Source of the DNA: Heterohyrax brucei
Taxonomy: Eukaryota > Chordata > Mammalia > Hyracoidea > Procaviidae
DNA length: 64,000 nt
Reading direction: 5' to 3'
Assembly (NCBI GenBank): GCA_028571685.1
Contig: CM053154.1
Coordinates: 4,067,501-4,131,500, forward strand
Part shown: positions 22,985-33,934 of the stretch, piece by piece
How the letters are laid out: each line of letters begins with the position of its first letter
Numbering within the stretch: the stretch's first letter is position 1
Notes under the pieces: generated by a model
What the model was told of the DNA's origin: nothing
Seen by the model: only the letters and a program-made list of their open reading frames with translations
Databases searched by the model: none
Translations under genes and position numbers: made by a program

Positions 22985-23545
22985 GAGTTTTCTTCATCAC
23001 CTTACTGTAAAAAATGGTCTTCTTTTTCTTATTGCAAGAACAGTGTGTACCTGTAATAAAACTGCTTATGAATGTAGAAAATTACAGTTAAAAACATTAT
23101 CAACCATAAAGTCTCTATCTTCTGTTAACATTTTGGTAATTCAGCCTATTTTTAATCTACTGATACTGTTCTGCATACACAGCCTTGCATATTGTCTTTT
23201 TCCTTTAATATTCTGCTGAATCCCTTTGTATTAACATCAAAAATCTTTTCCAACATCCCTTGTAATAGCAAAACTCTTGCAAATGGATTTAACATAATTC
23301 ATTACAGTGATTTTTCTTTCTCTCTCTCTGTTTCACTCCTTTCTTTTTTAGCTATTAGGCACAACCCTGTGCTAACTGGTTTTGTGTAATAGGGCTTGTC
23401 CCATATATACAATTGTTTCTTTGGGGTAGAATTCAAGAAGTTGAATTTCTTGATGAGAGAGGATGCAAATGTTGCTTTGCATAAGAATTTGCCTGTTTTA
23501 CTTTTGCCAGCAGCCCAGGAGAATGCTAGGCTCATAGTCAGGACT
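22985..23545. repeat. Probable old L1 (L1M-type) remnant
   Basis: Phrases such as TTGCATATTGTCTTTTTCCT, GGGGTAGAATTCAAGAAGTT and TTTTGCCAGCAGCCCAGGAG resemble the widespread decayed 3' regions of old mammalian L1. Family assignment is uncertain. Confidence 0.4.
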
Positions 23546-24496
23546 GAGAATTCTCTTTCTTTGTTTTTAATCTACTAAAAATAGAGAATTCTTGAAAATA
23601 AAATTTCAAAAATCTCAACTAAACCTTTTGCTGTCAAATCAATTCTGACCCACAGAAACCCGGCAGTCATTGATCAGTTTGAAATCGTTTTGTTAGTTGT
23701 ATGATGAGACATTTTTTTCTTGACAATGAAAACCATTTTTTTTTCCTGAGAATTGTCTGTTTTGTTTTTAGGAAAATGGATTTACTAGAAATTCCAAAAT
23801 TTGTGCACATGCGTAGTTCTCATCATCTATCACGTGTGAAATTACTCTTAACTGTCAGCTGGTACTACTGAACAGCACTGAAAACTCCGAAGTAGTAAAC
23901 ATTTAGGGAAAGTTAATGCCTTTTCTTCTTCTTTTTCTCTTCCTTTCTCTTTCCACTAAGTGGTCTCCATCTCTTCTGCTTTTGAAAAAGTCTCTGAGAA
24001 TGCGCCTATGATTTGAACACGCAGCAGAAGGAGATGCAGATCCCCTAGTTTTACCAGCCCCCACCTCGCTGTGGGGGAGTGGTGGGATTGCTTCCGTTTC
24101 ACAAGTCACGTCTTTAGTCTTTAACCGTTTCCCTGCCAAACCCCACCGAGACAACTACTCCTAAAGGCAGTGACCATTTGAATAGTTGAACCTCTGTGCT
24201 CCGTCTCCTCCAAAGAGTGTAGCAGAGAAGCAGGTCACAGGGTTCAGGATGGCAGACACGCTCCTCAAAGAGTTAAGACCCTGCTGACGATGCTTACAAA
24301 GCAAGGTGAATGTGCTGTTTGTAATGTCGCCAGTTAGAAGTGCCAGTCTTCTCTAAGGGGATGTCCAAGACTTGCAGGGTTTTCTATGAGTCGCTGCAGT
24401 AGTGACATACACTGAAGACAGTATCCTGACCACAAGTGTGCCTGGTGCTGTTTGCCGTCAGTGCGTAGATGCTGGTTTCAGTGTCTGTTTTTCAGG
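23546..24496. other. Single-copy DNA with one possible AfroSINE scrap
   Basis: AAACCTTTTGCTGTCAAATC and ATTCTGACCCACAGAAACCC at 23623-23661 resemble an antisense AfroSINE 3' end. The rest shows no feature. Confidence 0.3.
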
Positions 24497-24885
24497 TTGT
24501 TATGTTGCTAGGTGTCCCTGGGTTGGTTTTGACTCCCAGCTACTCCACGTCCAGCAGAACGAAACACCACCAGGTCCTTCCCCACCCTAACAGTCGCTTG
24601 CTGTGTTGAGCTCGTTGTCACGGCCACTGTGTCCATTCATGACCTTGAGGGTCTTCCTCTGTTTTGGTGGCTGTGGACCTTACCAAGTATAGTGTCCTTC
24701 TCTAGGGACGAGTTCTCTCTGGTAATGCGTCCGGAGTATATGAGATGAAGTCACACCATCCCGGCTTCTAAGAAACTTTCTGGCTGTACTTCTTCCAAGA
24801 GAGATTTCTTCCTTCTCTTGGTGGTCCAACACTGTAGTTCAAAGGGGTCAACTCTTCGACGATCTCCCTTATTCATTTTTCAGGT
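24497..24885 (-). mobile_element. RTE-type LINE 3' fragment, antisense
   Basis: The segment runs from the 3' terminal region (GTTGCTAGGTGTCCCTGGGT) through GAGGGTCTTCCTCTGTTTTG and TTCTGGCTGTACTTCTTCCA to TTCAAAGGGGTCAACTCTTC, in the same order as the longer copy at 32888-33770. This RTE (BovB-like clade) is the LINE whose 3' end AfroSINEs share. It is 5'-truncated and not coding. Confidence 0.82.
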
Positions 24886-25311
24886 ACTTAGTAAGAAATA
24901 CCTGAGTTACCGTTACCTTACATTGTCCAGATTCAGCATTTCTCTAGCCTCAACATATTTAAATAGAAAATTAATATGTGATCATGTTTGGATTGAGAAT
25001 ATAAAATAACTGATTCTCTGTCACAGGTTTTTGAAGAGACTTGAGCAAAACTTGAGATTGTGGTAGTACCTGGTAGAAAACTGAACAAAGTGTACATTTA
25101 AATGCTTGGAAGTCAAGATTATATTGTGTTTCAGGAATCGTTTTCTTTTTGACTCTCTGCTGATGCCCGATATCCTTTTATTTGAGGGAAGAATAAAAAT
25201 GGAAGAATCAGAAAAGCAGTTGTCAACACCAATTACTTCCTGCATTTATATTCCAAACCTCTTAAATTTCTCAGAGATCATATGCCCTACGTGGTTGATT
25301 AGTCCCTATTA

Positions 25312-25378
25312 ACACAACCAAATGCACAGCCCTCAAGTCGAGTCTGACTCATAGTGATTAGTCTTATTGGGCCTCAGA
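25312..25378 (-). mobile_element. AfroSINE 3' fragment, antisense
   Basis: AGTCGAGTCTGACTCATAGT is the antisense 3' signature; only the terminal part remains. Confidence 0.6.
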
Positions 25379-26860
25379 AGATATAAACTGGCTTCTGTAA
25401 AGGAAAGATTGATGTTTTTCACATTATTCCATCCTAAGCAACACGCAACTATTGCCTTCTTGATTTGAGTTTTTGGACATGAGTCTGTGAACCATTTCCT
25501 ACAGGTGGAATTTTCAGCTGAAGAATAAACACAGGAGTTCTCAGTGACTCCAGAAGGATGGAATAGTGCCTCTTCTCTGTTGTCAATCAGCTTTCAGCAC
25601 AAAATTCTGTGGTTGGAGTGTCATAATGAGGACATTCTGACTGTGCAGGGAGCTTGGCGTTCTTGCCAGGGAAACTTTCCAGAGAAGGTGTCATTCCAGA
25701 TATTGTATCGAAGGATTCTGGTCTCAGGAAGCTTGTTGCTGTCGTCTCTCCGTTGTGCACACACACTTCCACACACATACCCCAAGAGAAATGAAAGAAG
25801 AAAAGCAGCCGGAAAGAACACTACAAGATAAAATGAATGGCCAATATATCAAAGCTATCCGTTTAAAATAGATTCTTTTTAAACATAATTTATATATAAA
25901 ATTTTAAATAAAATTATCCCCCCCACATTTGCTTTAAAAACTGTGATTCATATTGTGAACTACTAAATTACAGTGCCAGTTTAAAGCCTTTAAAATTAAA
26001 TTTTAATGTGTATATATATGTTACAGCTAATGACTCCTCCTTTCTCTCCCTCACTCCCCCACCCTATGCTTTTTTTTCTGTGGACTTAAGAAAAGCCTGT
26101 TTTCCAAGACTCCACCAGCCGTTTCTCTTTCTTATAACAAGTCTCTCGTTCTCTCCTAATTACGGGACTGCAAATTATTTACTCTTGTTTTAAATTAAAG
26201 AAGCAGACAAGTAACCCAGTGTAAAAAGCACAGTTCCAACTTCAGGAAAAAAATGAGTATGTGTGGAATTTGTCTTTCGGCTCACAGCTGTGTGGCCCGG
26301 AGAACGGAAGGGACGAGGCTGAAGGTCCCCCTCCACCTCGCTTTGCTGTAATGCAATTTAGCTTCATTAAATTACTGGAGGGCCAGTTACTTAAGCAGAA
26401 TATTGATTTTCAGTCTGGCCTGTGTTTAACATAATTCTGCTTAGGCAACAGCTAATTCTGCATTTGAATCTAACACCCTAATGGAATTACAAGATGCAGC
26501 ATGACCAAGCCGGGGAACCCTGCACTACAGGCCTCGACCCTAATCCAGGACCTCTGTCCTTTCCTGACACATAGAGTCCCTGTGCGCCCAGGCCCATCCC
26601 AGTGAAGTGGTTGCCTTTTTTACCAGAAAGGTGGTCTGGGGCTAGGATGCGCTGTCGGGAGCTTTCAGTATTTTTAAGCAGCTTGGACACCTTGGCCTAA
26701 GTCGATACTTATGGATAAGACTTCTAGACTTGGCTCACTTTTTCACGGTACATAAAGATGTGGCTTGTCTTCTAATAGGTCTTTGACGTCCATATTTTTG
26801 ATGAAAACTTCTAGGTAAAATTCAAACACTGCTCAGCTGCGTATGTTGGTGTTTGGTGGC
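25379..26860. other. Single-copy DNA with a conserved-looking block at 26335-26490
   Basis: The block contains TGTAATGCAATTTAGCTTCA, CATTAAATTACTGG and CTAATGGAATTACAA, which hold several TAAT/ATTA cores. The remainder is AT-rich with no gene signal. Confidence 0.35.
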
Positions 26861-26865
26861 AGCAT

Positions 26866-26948
26866 CCCACATAACCCACTGCCATCGAGTTGTAACGAAC
26901 CTGTAGGTAAGGGTGGAACTGCCCCACAGAGTTCCTAAGGAGCATCAC
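26866..26948 (-). mobile_element. AfroSINE fragment, antisense
   Basis: AACCCACTGCCATCGAGTTG, then GGTGGAACTGCCCCACAGAG and TCCTAAGGAGCATCAC follow the antisense order; the 5' half is missing. Confidence 0.75.
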
Positions 26949-27756
26949 ATGTAGAAATGAAAAAAAAAGTACTTTTGCTTCTGATCTTCTATTTGATGTT
27001 TGTAGTTTCAGAAAGAAAGAGAATGTTCTCTTCAAATATAAAAGGCAAACTGCATGGAAGTGGAAGCTGGCTTCTCCTTTGGAATACAGATGACGTTATC
27101 TACCTGAGGTAACCCAAGTTTAGCTTAAGTCAGCTTGGGTTCAGGGGAACTTGGTTTCTGTACTTGAAATGACCCACCTGTTTCTCAGGGTGGATAACAA
27201 TCTCAATGTGACACCTGGGTCTGTTCGTGCTAGAAGTTTCCTGTTGGGGAGTCACATTCTCTCACCATTGCCCCCAAGGCCTCTTCCCGTGTAGGGCACC
27301 AAACTCTCCTGTATTGGATATTTTAATTGTGATCTAGACGAGGTACAAGCTTTACATACATCAAAAGACCACTCCATTAGACCCACAAATTCACTAGTAT
27401 TATAATCAATGCAAACTATCCTCTTATCAGATACTGCTCTGTTCTGTCCCTCACTGGGAAGTGTATTTCTATAGATGAGTGATTGGTGAAAAAGTGGAGA
27501 TGGCAGAGGAAGCTTTTAAGATATTTATCTGCTTCGGGGAAAAGAGAGAGAAGGCAAGAATGGGAAGAGGAGATGGAGGTAAGGGAGGAGTGTTTAGGAT
27601 AAAAGAGGCTTAGCAGTGACGGTAAGATATGTCCCATAGGGAGAGAAGTGTGGTCAAGACAGAGAGTTCTAGAAAGCTGCAGAGATGACTGTTGAACTTG
27701 AATTGGAAATTGCAGGCAATGCAGGAAAATCTGTTACCACTGAGTTATCTTTTTCT
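26949..27756. other. Single-copy DNA, no feature seen
   Basis: A purine-rich patch lies at 27540-27610. No repeat family or protein motif is recognised. Confidence 0.3.
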
Positions 27757-27757
27757 T

Positions 27758-27894
27758 GAGGTGACCTCATGCGATATGGAGCAGAACTGCTCCCCAGGGT
27801 TTTCTTGACTTTAACCTTTCTTCCGCGGAGCCACTCTATGGATTCAAACCATCCACCTTAGTAGTCAAGCCTTAACTCTCTGTGCCACCACAGT
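27758..27894 (-). mobile_element. AfroSINE, antisense, decayed
   Basis: GCAGAACTGCTCCCCAGGGT, GGATTCAAACCATCCACCTT and CTGTGCCACCACAG follow the antisense order. It abuts the 3' end of an antisense RTE. Confidence 0.75.
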
Positions 27895-27898
27895 TTGT

Positions 27899-28089
27899 CA
27901 CTGTTATTGTTAGGTGCTGTAGAGATGGTTCTGACCCATAACAACCCTATATGCAATAGATAGAAACCCTGCCTGGACCTGTGCCGTCCTCACAATCATT
28001 GTTACACCTGGGCCCATTGTCGCAGCTCCTGGGTCAGCCCATCCTGCTAAGGGTCTTCCTCTATTTGACCGACCTTCGACCTGACCAAG
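27899..28089 (-). mobile_element. RTE LINE, antisense, first (3'-terminal) piece of a split copy
   Basis: TTGTTAGGTGCTGTAGAGAT is the RTE 3' end, and the copy continues through GGGTCTTCCTCTATTTGACC to GACCTGACCAAG. It is interrupted there by an LTR and resumes at 28571. Confidence 0.82.
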
Positions 28090-28570
28090 TGTCTCAGTCT
28101 TCTAGTGCTGCTGTAACAGAAACTCTTCAAGCGGATGACTTTAACAAACAGAAATTTCTTTTATCACAGAAAAGTGGGCTAAAAGTCCAAATTCAGGGTA
28201 TCAGGTCCAAGGAAAGGCTTTCTCTGTTGGCACTGGAAGAAGGTCCTTGTCATCCAGCTTCTCTGGGCTGGGAGCTTCTGAGGCACAGGGACCTGGGTCC
28301 AAAGGATACAGTCTGCTCCCGGCATTGCTTTCTTGGTCATACAAGGTCCCCAACTCTCTGGTTGCTTCCCTTGTCTTTATATCCCAACAGATGGCCTCTG
28401 GGCACAGTACACTCTTAGAGATGGAGTCCTACCTCACCAGCATGACTACTGCCCATCCACCCTCATTAACATCATAGAGGCAGGATTTATAACACATAGG
28501 AAGTTTATACAGTCATGGCCTAGCCAAGTTGTTACCCACATTTTGGGGGGACACAATTCAATCCACGGCC
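28090..28570 (-). mobile_element. MaLR-type (MLT1-like) solo LTR, antisense, inside the RTE
   Basis: Begins TGTCTCAGTCTTCTAGTGCT and ends with TTTTGGGGGGACACAATTCA, the antisense of the 'gaattgtgtcccccc' phrase that opens MLT1-like LTRs. The RTE text flanking it (ACCAAG on the left, TGAGCATGATG on the right) joins to the continuous RTE order seen at 33065-33080. Confidence 0.7.
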
Positions 28571-28694
28571 TGAGCATGATGACTGGATCCTGTCTGATAA
28601 CACGCCCAAAGTATGTGAGACGAAGTCTTGCCATGCTTGCGTCTAAGGAACACTTTAACTGTACTTCTTCTAAGGCAGAGTTGTTTATTCTTTT
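28571..28694 (-). mobile_element. RTE LINE, antisense, second piece of the split copy
   Basis: Runs GCATGATGACTGGATCCTGT, CAAAGTATGTGAGACGAAGT and TTTAACTGTACTTCTTCTAA. It is cut again at about 28694 by an L1 fragment. The minus-strand frame here (28446-28739) includes RTE-like residues such as RLRLTYFGRVIRQD. Confidence 0.8.
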
Positions 28695-29581
28695 GACAGT
28701 AGATAGGAAGTGATTAGGTTCACCTGTGTGGGAGCACATAGTAGGGAGCAGATTGACATAAGTGGACTACACTGCCAATAAAAAGGTTTTCTATACTCCA
28801 CTCAGTATTTCACAGGATAGAGTAGCAGGGATGTGGATCTGGGGACCATGTTTTCAAGGGATGTCGAGGCCAACTGGCACAACCAGTCTTTTGCTAAGAG
28901 AGTCTTCTGCACCCCATATTGGTGAGAGGCATCTGAGGTCTTAAAAGCTAGCAAGCTTCCACCTGAGGTACACCAAATGGTCCCAACTCAGTCGGGTCAG
29001 ATGATGACAGAGAACAAAAAAGACACGAGGAAAAAGTGCCCAGGAAACAGAAGGACCCATATGAATGAGAGACTAAATCAGCATGAGACCAGAAGAGCCA
29101 GATGGTGTCCAGCCACCACCAAAGGCAGCCATGATGGGGTACATAACATAGAGTTCCTGAGGCAACATGAGAAAAAGAGGGGTTCAGCTCCAAAACTCTA
29201 CTAAAAGACCACAATTTGTGGTCTCATGGCCTGGAGGGTCCAATGGGAATGTGACCCTTAGATCTGCTTCTACCTCTGTCGGGAAACGAGCAATGAGGTC
29301 AACTCTTCAGATGAGAATGTACAGGACTCAGGGACACAATATGATCATATGGTATATGTACGTTATGGTTCTACGTATTTGTAGGAGGCTGTTCTACTGA
29401 TTTCTTTCTGGATAGGAGAGAAAAGGGTGGAGAGGAGGGGACAGGTGCTCATTAAGAGAAATGTAGAGAGAAAAGGAGGATTATGCTCTCACTGGGTGAG
29501 GAGAGCAGATGGAGCTGCAGATAGGTGAGCATGCAAAATTGATTTGGATTGCATACTTTCACTTAATCACAATTAAAAAAA
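28695..29581 (+). mobile_element. L1 3' region (afrotherian subfamily), sense
   Basis: The text is shared with the L1 3' region at 60840-62007: GACAGTAGATAGGA, CATAAGTGGACTACAC, GGTGAGAGGCATCTGAGGTC and the ending TTGGATTGCATACTTTCACT followed by AATTAAAAAAA. It holds only 3' UTR sequence, so it is strongly 5'-truncated. It replaces part of an RTE copy. Confidence 0.82.
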
Positions 29582-29803
29582 TGAAGTCTTTAATAGCTAA
29601 ATATTTTCTCTGATTATTATGATGTTGAGTATTGGTCCAATTTGGAGGATTTTTTTTCTTTATGTTGAGATATAATCCACTCTCAAGGCTGTAGTCTTTG
29701 ATCTTCATTAGTAAGTCCTTCAGATCCTCTCCACTTTCAGAAAGCCAGGTTTTGTCATTTACATATTGCAAATTGTCAATGAGTCTTCTTCCAATCCTGT
29801 TGT
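29581..29803 (-). mobile_element. RTE LINE, antisense, third piece with reverse-transcriptase remnant
   Basis: The minus-strand frame at 29559-29771 reads MQYVNDKTWLSESGEDL and then LLMKIKDYSLESGLYLNIKK, which is the RTE reverse transcriptase around and after the catalytic YxDD box. Here the box is YVND (29754-29765), so the first catalytic Asp is Asn. About 265 bases of RTE sequence expected between this piece and 28694 are absent. Confidence 0.8.
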
Positions 29804-30084
29804 GAGGACCTTTGGGAGGTACTTAATGTAACAGAAATATGGGTCTTGGAGCCAGTAGGCCCACAACCACGAAAAGGGCTGATCCTATAGGGAAAGTTGG
29901 CCAAACACAAATGAGAACAAAAACCGTTAAGCTATAAGATTACTCCTCACTTAAGAACTGTATCGTTATTTGATATGTTGCTTTTACAACAATAGTAAAA
30001 TTCCACTATCTGACTCTTTTGCACATTAGTGGTGTATGTCTGGCAGTAATGAAGGCCAAAGTGCAAGGCGGCAGCAACGCTGCT

Positions 30085-30310
30085 GTGATGGTTAAGGTCA
30101 TGTATCAGCTGGTCTGGGCATGGTTCTCCGTGATTTGGCAGTTACGAAATGATGTAATTTGGCAGTGATGCAGTGACTTAATTTGGCAGTGATATAATGA
30201 TGTAATTTGGCAGTGATGTAATAAGGCAGTCACCCTCCACTGTGTAATCTGATTTGGTCATCTCCATTTTCACATAATGCCAATTTTCATGTGACGACCT
30301 AGTCTTTGAA
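30085..30310 (+). repeat. LTR-like repeat with internal ~24-bp tandem units
   Basis: The start (TGATGGTTAAGGTCATGTAT) and the CATCTCCATTTTCACATAAT phrase resemble the LTR-like family also seen at 50005 and 63199. Inside, 30131-30230 holds four units of about 24-25 bases built on GATGTAATTTGGCAGT. Confidence 0.5.
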
Positions 30311-32887
30311 ACTTAGTCATGTCAGTAAGAAGTGGGTGTGTGTATATATTGTGGGTATATATATTGTCCTTTAAGTGAAAGTTTTGTAATCCAAGACATG
30401 TATATACATAAAAAAAATTTCCTCACTTTAATTATCTCTGTTGATGAACTGATTTATGCTTTCCCTGAATGCACTGGGTTCAGAGATGTCCTACTGTCCA
30501 CTGAAACGCTGGGGCTGGACAGGCCCTTCAGAAAGTCCTATGTGATGGGACTGCTCTTTTATCAGAGGTGGAGGGCATGTGGCACAGGCACTGGCCTTTG
30601 TGGAGAGTCCCCGGCCTCTCAGAGGTTGGACTCAGAGAAAGCAGACGTGGCATTCACTGCTCAGTGTCATCTGGAGATTTCGCTGGGCTTCCCTCTCACC
30701 AAATGAGGTTCATCCCAGGCTTGTCCACAGCCTCTCAGAGGATGAGAGTGGAAGCCTTCTAAGGCCAAGGCTAGAAAGTTCCATTTCTGCTGTGATCTGT
30801 TGGTTATAGGTGTCACCCTGCCATCCCAGGGTGGGACAGTCGAGGGGTGGACTTTGTTGCCATGTTTAATCTAGCGCATCAGGCAGCTGTTGGGTCTCCT
30901 GAAAACCTGACAAAGAGACAGCAGACGGGGGTGAGGACTCAGTGGGGATTCTGACAGGGGTAAGAGCAAAAATCACCTTGATAACGCCCATGATCCTGGC
31001 CCAGATGTGAGACTGTCCTGACGGCTGCTTTCTCCTACTTCTGGGCCCACAGGAGGGAAGCAGGGGCTGTCCTGCGCAATAGTATAACAAACTGAGTCAA
31101 CAACAAAGCCTCCTGGTGTGACTTTCCCATCTTCCTCTTCAGTTACCTCTTCCTTCCCCAACGACGAAACGCAAGACACCTTTTTAGAAGAGGGCACATT
31201 TTATGGAGGAAAAAATAAAAACAAAAACAAAAAAAGGTAAACAGCTTTCAGAATACATACTTGTAGTATGTAACTTAGAAAGTTATTTGTCACTTAGCTG
31301 CTGTGTTTTTCATGTATAAATATTTAATCATTTACTGGTTAGGCTTTGTGATGTATTAGACTGTTTTTAATTTTACTTACTTGTCAAATTGATATAGAAA
31401 ATTGTCCATTGTGTGTGTAAATATGCTCTTCTGCGTGTTTGGAAAGAAGAATGATTTGACTGTAGATCAACTATGGGTAGACATTGAAGCTTTATTTATT
31501 TATTTTTAAAATTCCTGGGTGGTAAATTAGCTATATCTTAGCTGATATGTGGAAAATATCCTAAAAACTTCACTCTCGGAACTAGTAAAAATATTCATCC
31601 TCAATGTCACTAAATTAAATACTGAATGATAGATACGGAAGACTTGCAGGTTATGTATTTGACACCAAATATCAGAATACCGTCGTTATCCATTTTCTTA
31701 TTCGACTTTCCATCAAAGCTAGTTGAAACTATGGCAGTCACAAGGTAAATGTGCCACGTGCTCTTCTTTTCTGAAAATCATCTTTCCAAACTGCCTATGG
31801 GCATGAGTGCCCGTGCCAACACGCATGAGCCACATGGGCCATTCCTGTGGTTTCTGTCCTTTGTTTTGGCATGTAGAAAGCGTGTCAAGGCCGCACCTTT
31901 TAGAAATGACCTGCACCCTCTTCACTTGTGGCTCTCTGGCAATGTAAGGACTTACGGGTGGGCTTTTGAGAAATCGCTATAGTTGGATTACATTCTCAGG
32001 TGACCATGCCTGGTTGAGGGTGGACATCAGCATCTTGACTGATGGGACCTCGAGAAGGAAGGGCAGACCACATACCTCCAGAGAAGGACGTGGCAGTGTA
32101 AGCCTCACCTTGCAGCTGTGTGCCATCAGATTGCCCTGGAGAAGGTGTCTGGGTACAAACAGGCCTCCTTTCTAGAGACTGCAGGTCCTTTCTCTGTGGG
32201 TTGGTAACACTGTGGCTCTTCTTAGTTGTCTGGAAGAGGAGTTTTTGGTGGCTTGTGTGCTTGTTTCTGTGTAGAGGCTGCAAGTCAGTCACCAAAAAGG
32301 TTTCTCCTTCCTGGACACGTGGTTAAGTTCCCTGCCTCCCTCTCAGGTATGGGGGGCTGGGGCTACCTAAGGGTGTACGAGAGGGCTGACACGTGCCTTT
32401 TCTAGGTCAAAGCTGTTGAGAGTTGGCTGGATCATTTCCTGCCTCCCCTCCCTTCTCCTGCCCCCATCACTGCAGATGGACTGAAGAGTGACAGACACAG
32501 GTGGAGAAGTCTATGTCCCTGCGTCCTAACAGGAGGAAGGAGAGCTGCCTGCTGAGTGAGAACATCTGTTTTGGACGGATGCGGGGGAGACGAACATCTA
32601 GCAAGTTTGGGTCACGGGGCAGGTGGGTCTCTGTTGGTTACCATGACCTCGCCTGCCTGATCAACTCGGTTAGGGTGTTTGTAAACAAGGGGTAGGTCAC
32701 TGGCAAAAGAAACACCGAGGGGGAGGGTTCACACGAGATTCCCAGATCTTGCTCCCCAGGTCTGATTCAGTTGGCTTGGGGTTGAGTGTGAGACTATTCA
32801 TTATTTATATTAGTGTTGTTAATTTTATAAATCATTCTTCTCTTTTAATAGGAAAAGGCCTTTGGTGGGAGGAGAAAGTTAAGTTTC
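30311..32887. other. Single-copy DNA, no gene recognised
   Basis: Includes an A-rich stretch at 31209-31237 and AT-rich conserved-looking text at 31240-31700. The minus strand has a 74-codon frame at 30973-31197 without a known motif. The A-rich stretch could be a retroposon tail, but no body was recognised. Confidence 0.3.
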
Positions 32888-33770
32888 GTTGTTGTTAGGT
32901 GTTGCTGAGTCATTCTGACTCCCAGTGACCCGACGTACAACAGAATGAGACCCTGCCCAGTCCTGTGCCATCCTCTTCATGTCGCTCTTGAACCTGTTGA
33001 TGGAGCCACTGCCTCAGTCCATTTCGTTGAGGGTCTTCCTTTGTTTTCGATAATCCTGTACTTGACCAAGCACGATGTTCTTCTCCAGAAACTGATCCCT
33101 CCTAATAAGACGTCCAAAGTACGTGAGAGGAAGACTGGCCATTCTTGCCTCTAAGAAGCATTCTGGTTGTACTTCATCCAAGACAGACTTGTTTGTTTTT
33201 CCAGCACTCTGCCAACCCCATAATTCAAAGGCATCAATTCTTCTTCAGTGTTCTTTATTTATTCTGCAGGTTTCAAAAACATATGAGGCCACTGAAAACA
33301 CCACAGCGTAGCTTAGGTCAGGTGTATTTAGCGCTTAATTTGACATCTTTGCTTTGCTTTTTAAAACTCACAGGGGGTCTTTTGTAGCAGATTTGCCCAA
33401 TGCAATGTGTGATTTGGTTTCTCGATGGCTGCTTCAGTGGGTGTTGACTACGGATGCGAGTAAAATGAAATCCTTCGCAACTTCAGTCTTTGCCTTGTTT
33501 ACCATGCTGTTGCTTACTGGTCTGGTTGGGAAGATTTTTGTTTTCTTCATGTTGAGGTATACTCCACACTGCAGGCTATGGTCTTTGATCTTCATCGGTA
33601 AGTGCTTCAAGACCTCTTCACTTTCAGCAAGCAAGATCTTGTTACCTGTACATCACAGCTTGCTAATAAGTCTCCCTCCAATCCTGATTCCATGTTCTGC
33701 TTCATGTAGTCCAGCTTCTGGGACTATTTGCTCGGCATACAGACTGAATAAATACAGTGGAAGTACGTAG
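32888..33770 (-). mobile_element. RTE LINE 3' end, antisense, the longest uninterrupted copy
   Basis: About 880 bases of continuous RTE in antisense, from the 3' terminus (GTTGTTGTTAGGTGTTGCTG) into the reverse transcriptase. The minus-strand frame 33434-33634 holds ESEEVLKHLPMKIKDHSL and LNMKKTKIFPTRPVS, the segment just after the YxDD box. The box itself is destroyed and followed by a stop (near 33640-33655). The element is 5'-truncated and dead. Confidence 0.88.
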
Positions 33771-33807
33771 CAGTTATTTAAACTACAATTCTAGATGCGT
33801 CATTAAA

Positions 33808-33852
33808 ATGGCCAAAGCCAAGTGCCGTAGAGTCAGATCCGACTCATGAATA
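33808..33852 (-). mobile_element. AfroSINE 3' scrap, antisense
   Basis: GTGCCGTAGAGTCAGATCCG followed by ACTCATGAATAGG is the 3' terminal signature only. Confidence 0.55.
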
Positions 33853-33934
33853 GGAGCTTTTAAACTGAATTGATTTGCCTTTATAAATTACAGCACATTT
33901 TTTTCTAATATGTAAGAGAATTTCACAGCTCTTT

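Noticed and set aside
31100..31240. Processed pseudogene ending in the A-rich stretch at 31209-31237
   Set aside because: The upstream text and the overlapping minus-strand frame match no gene I recognise, and no target-site duplication was seen.
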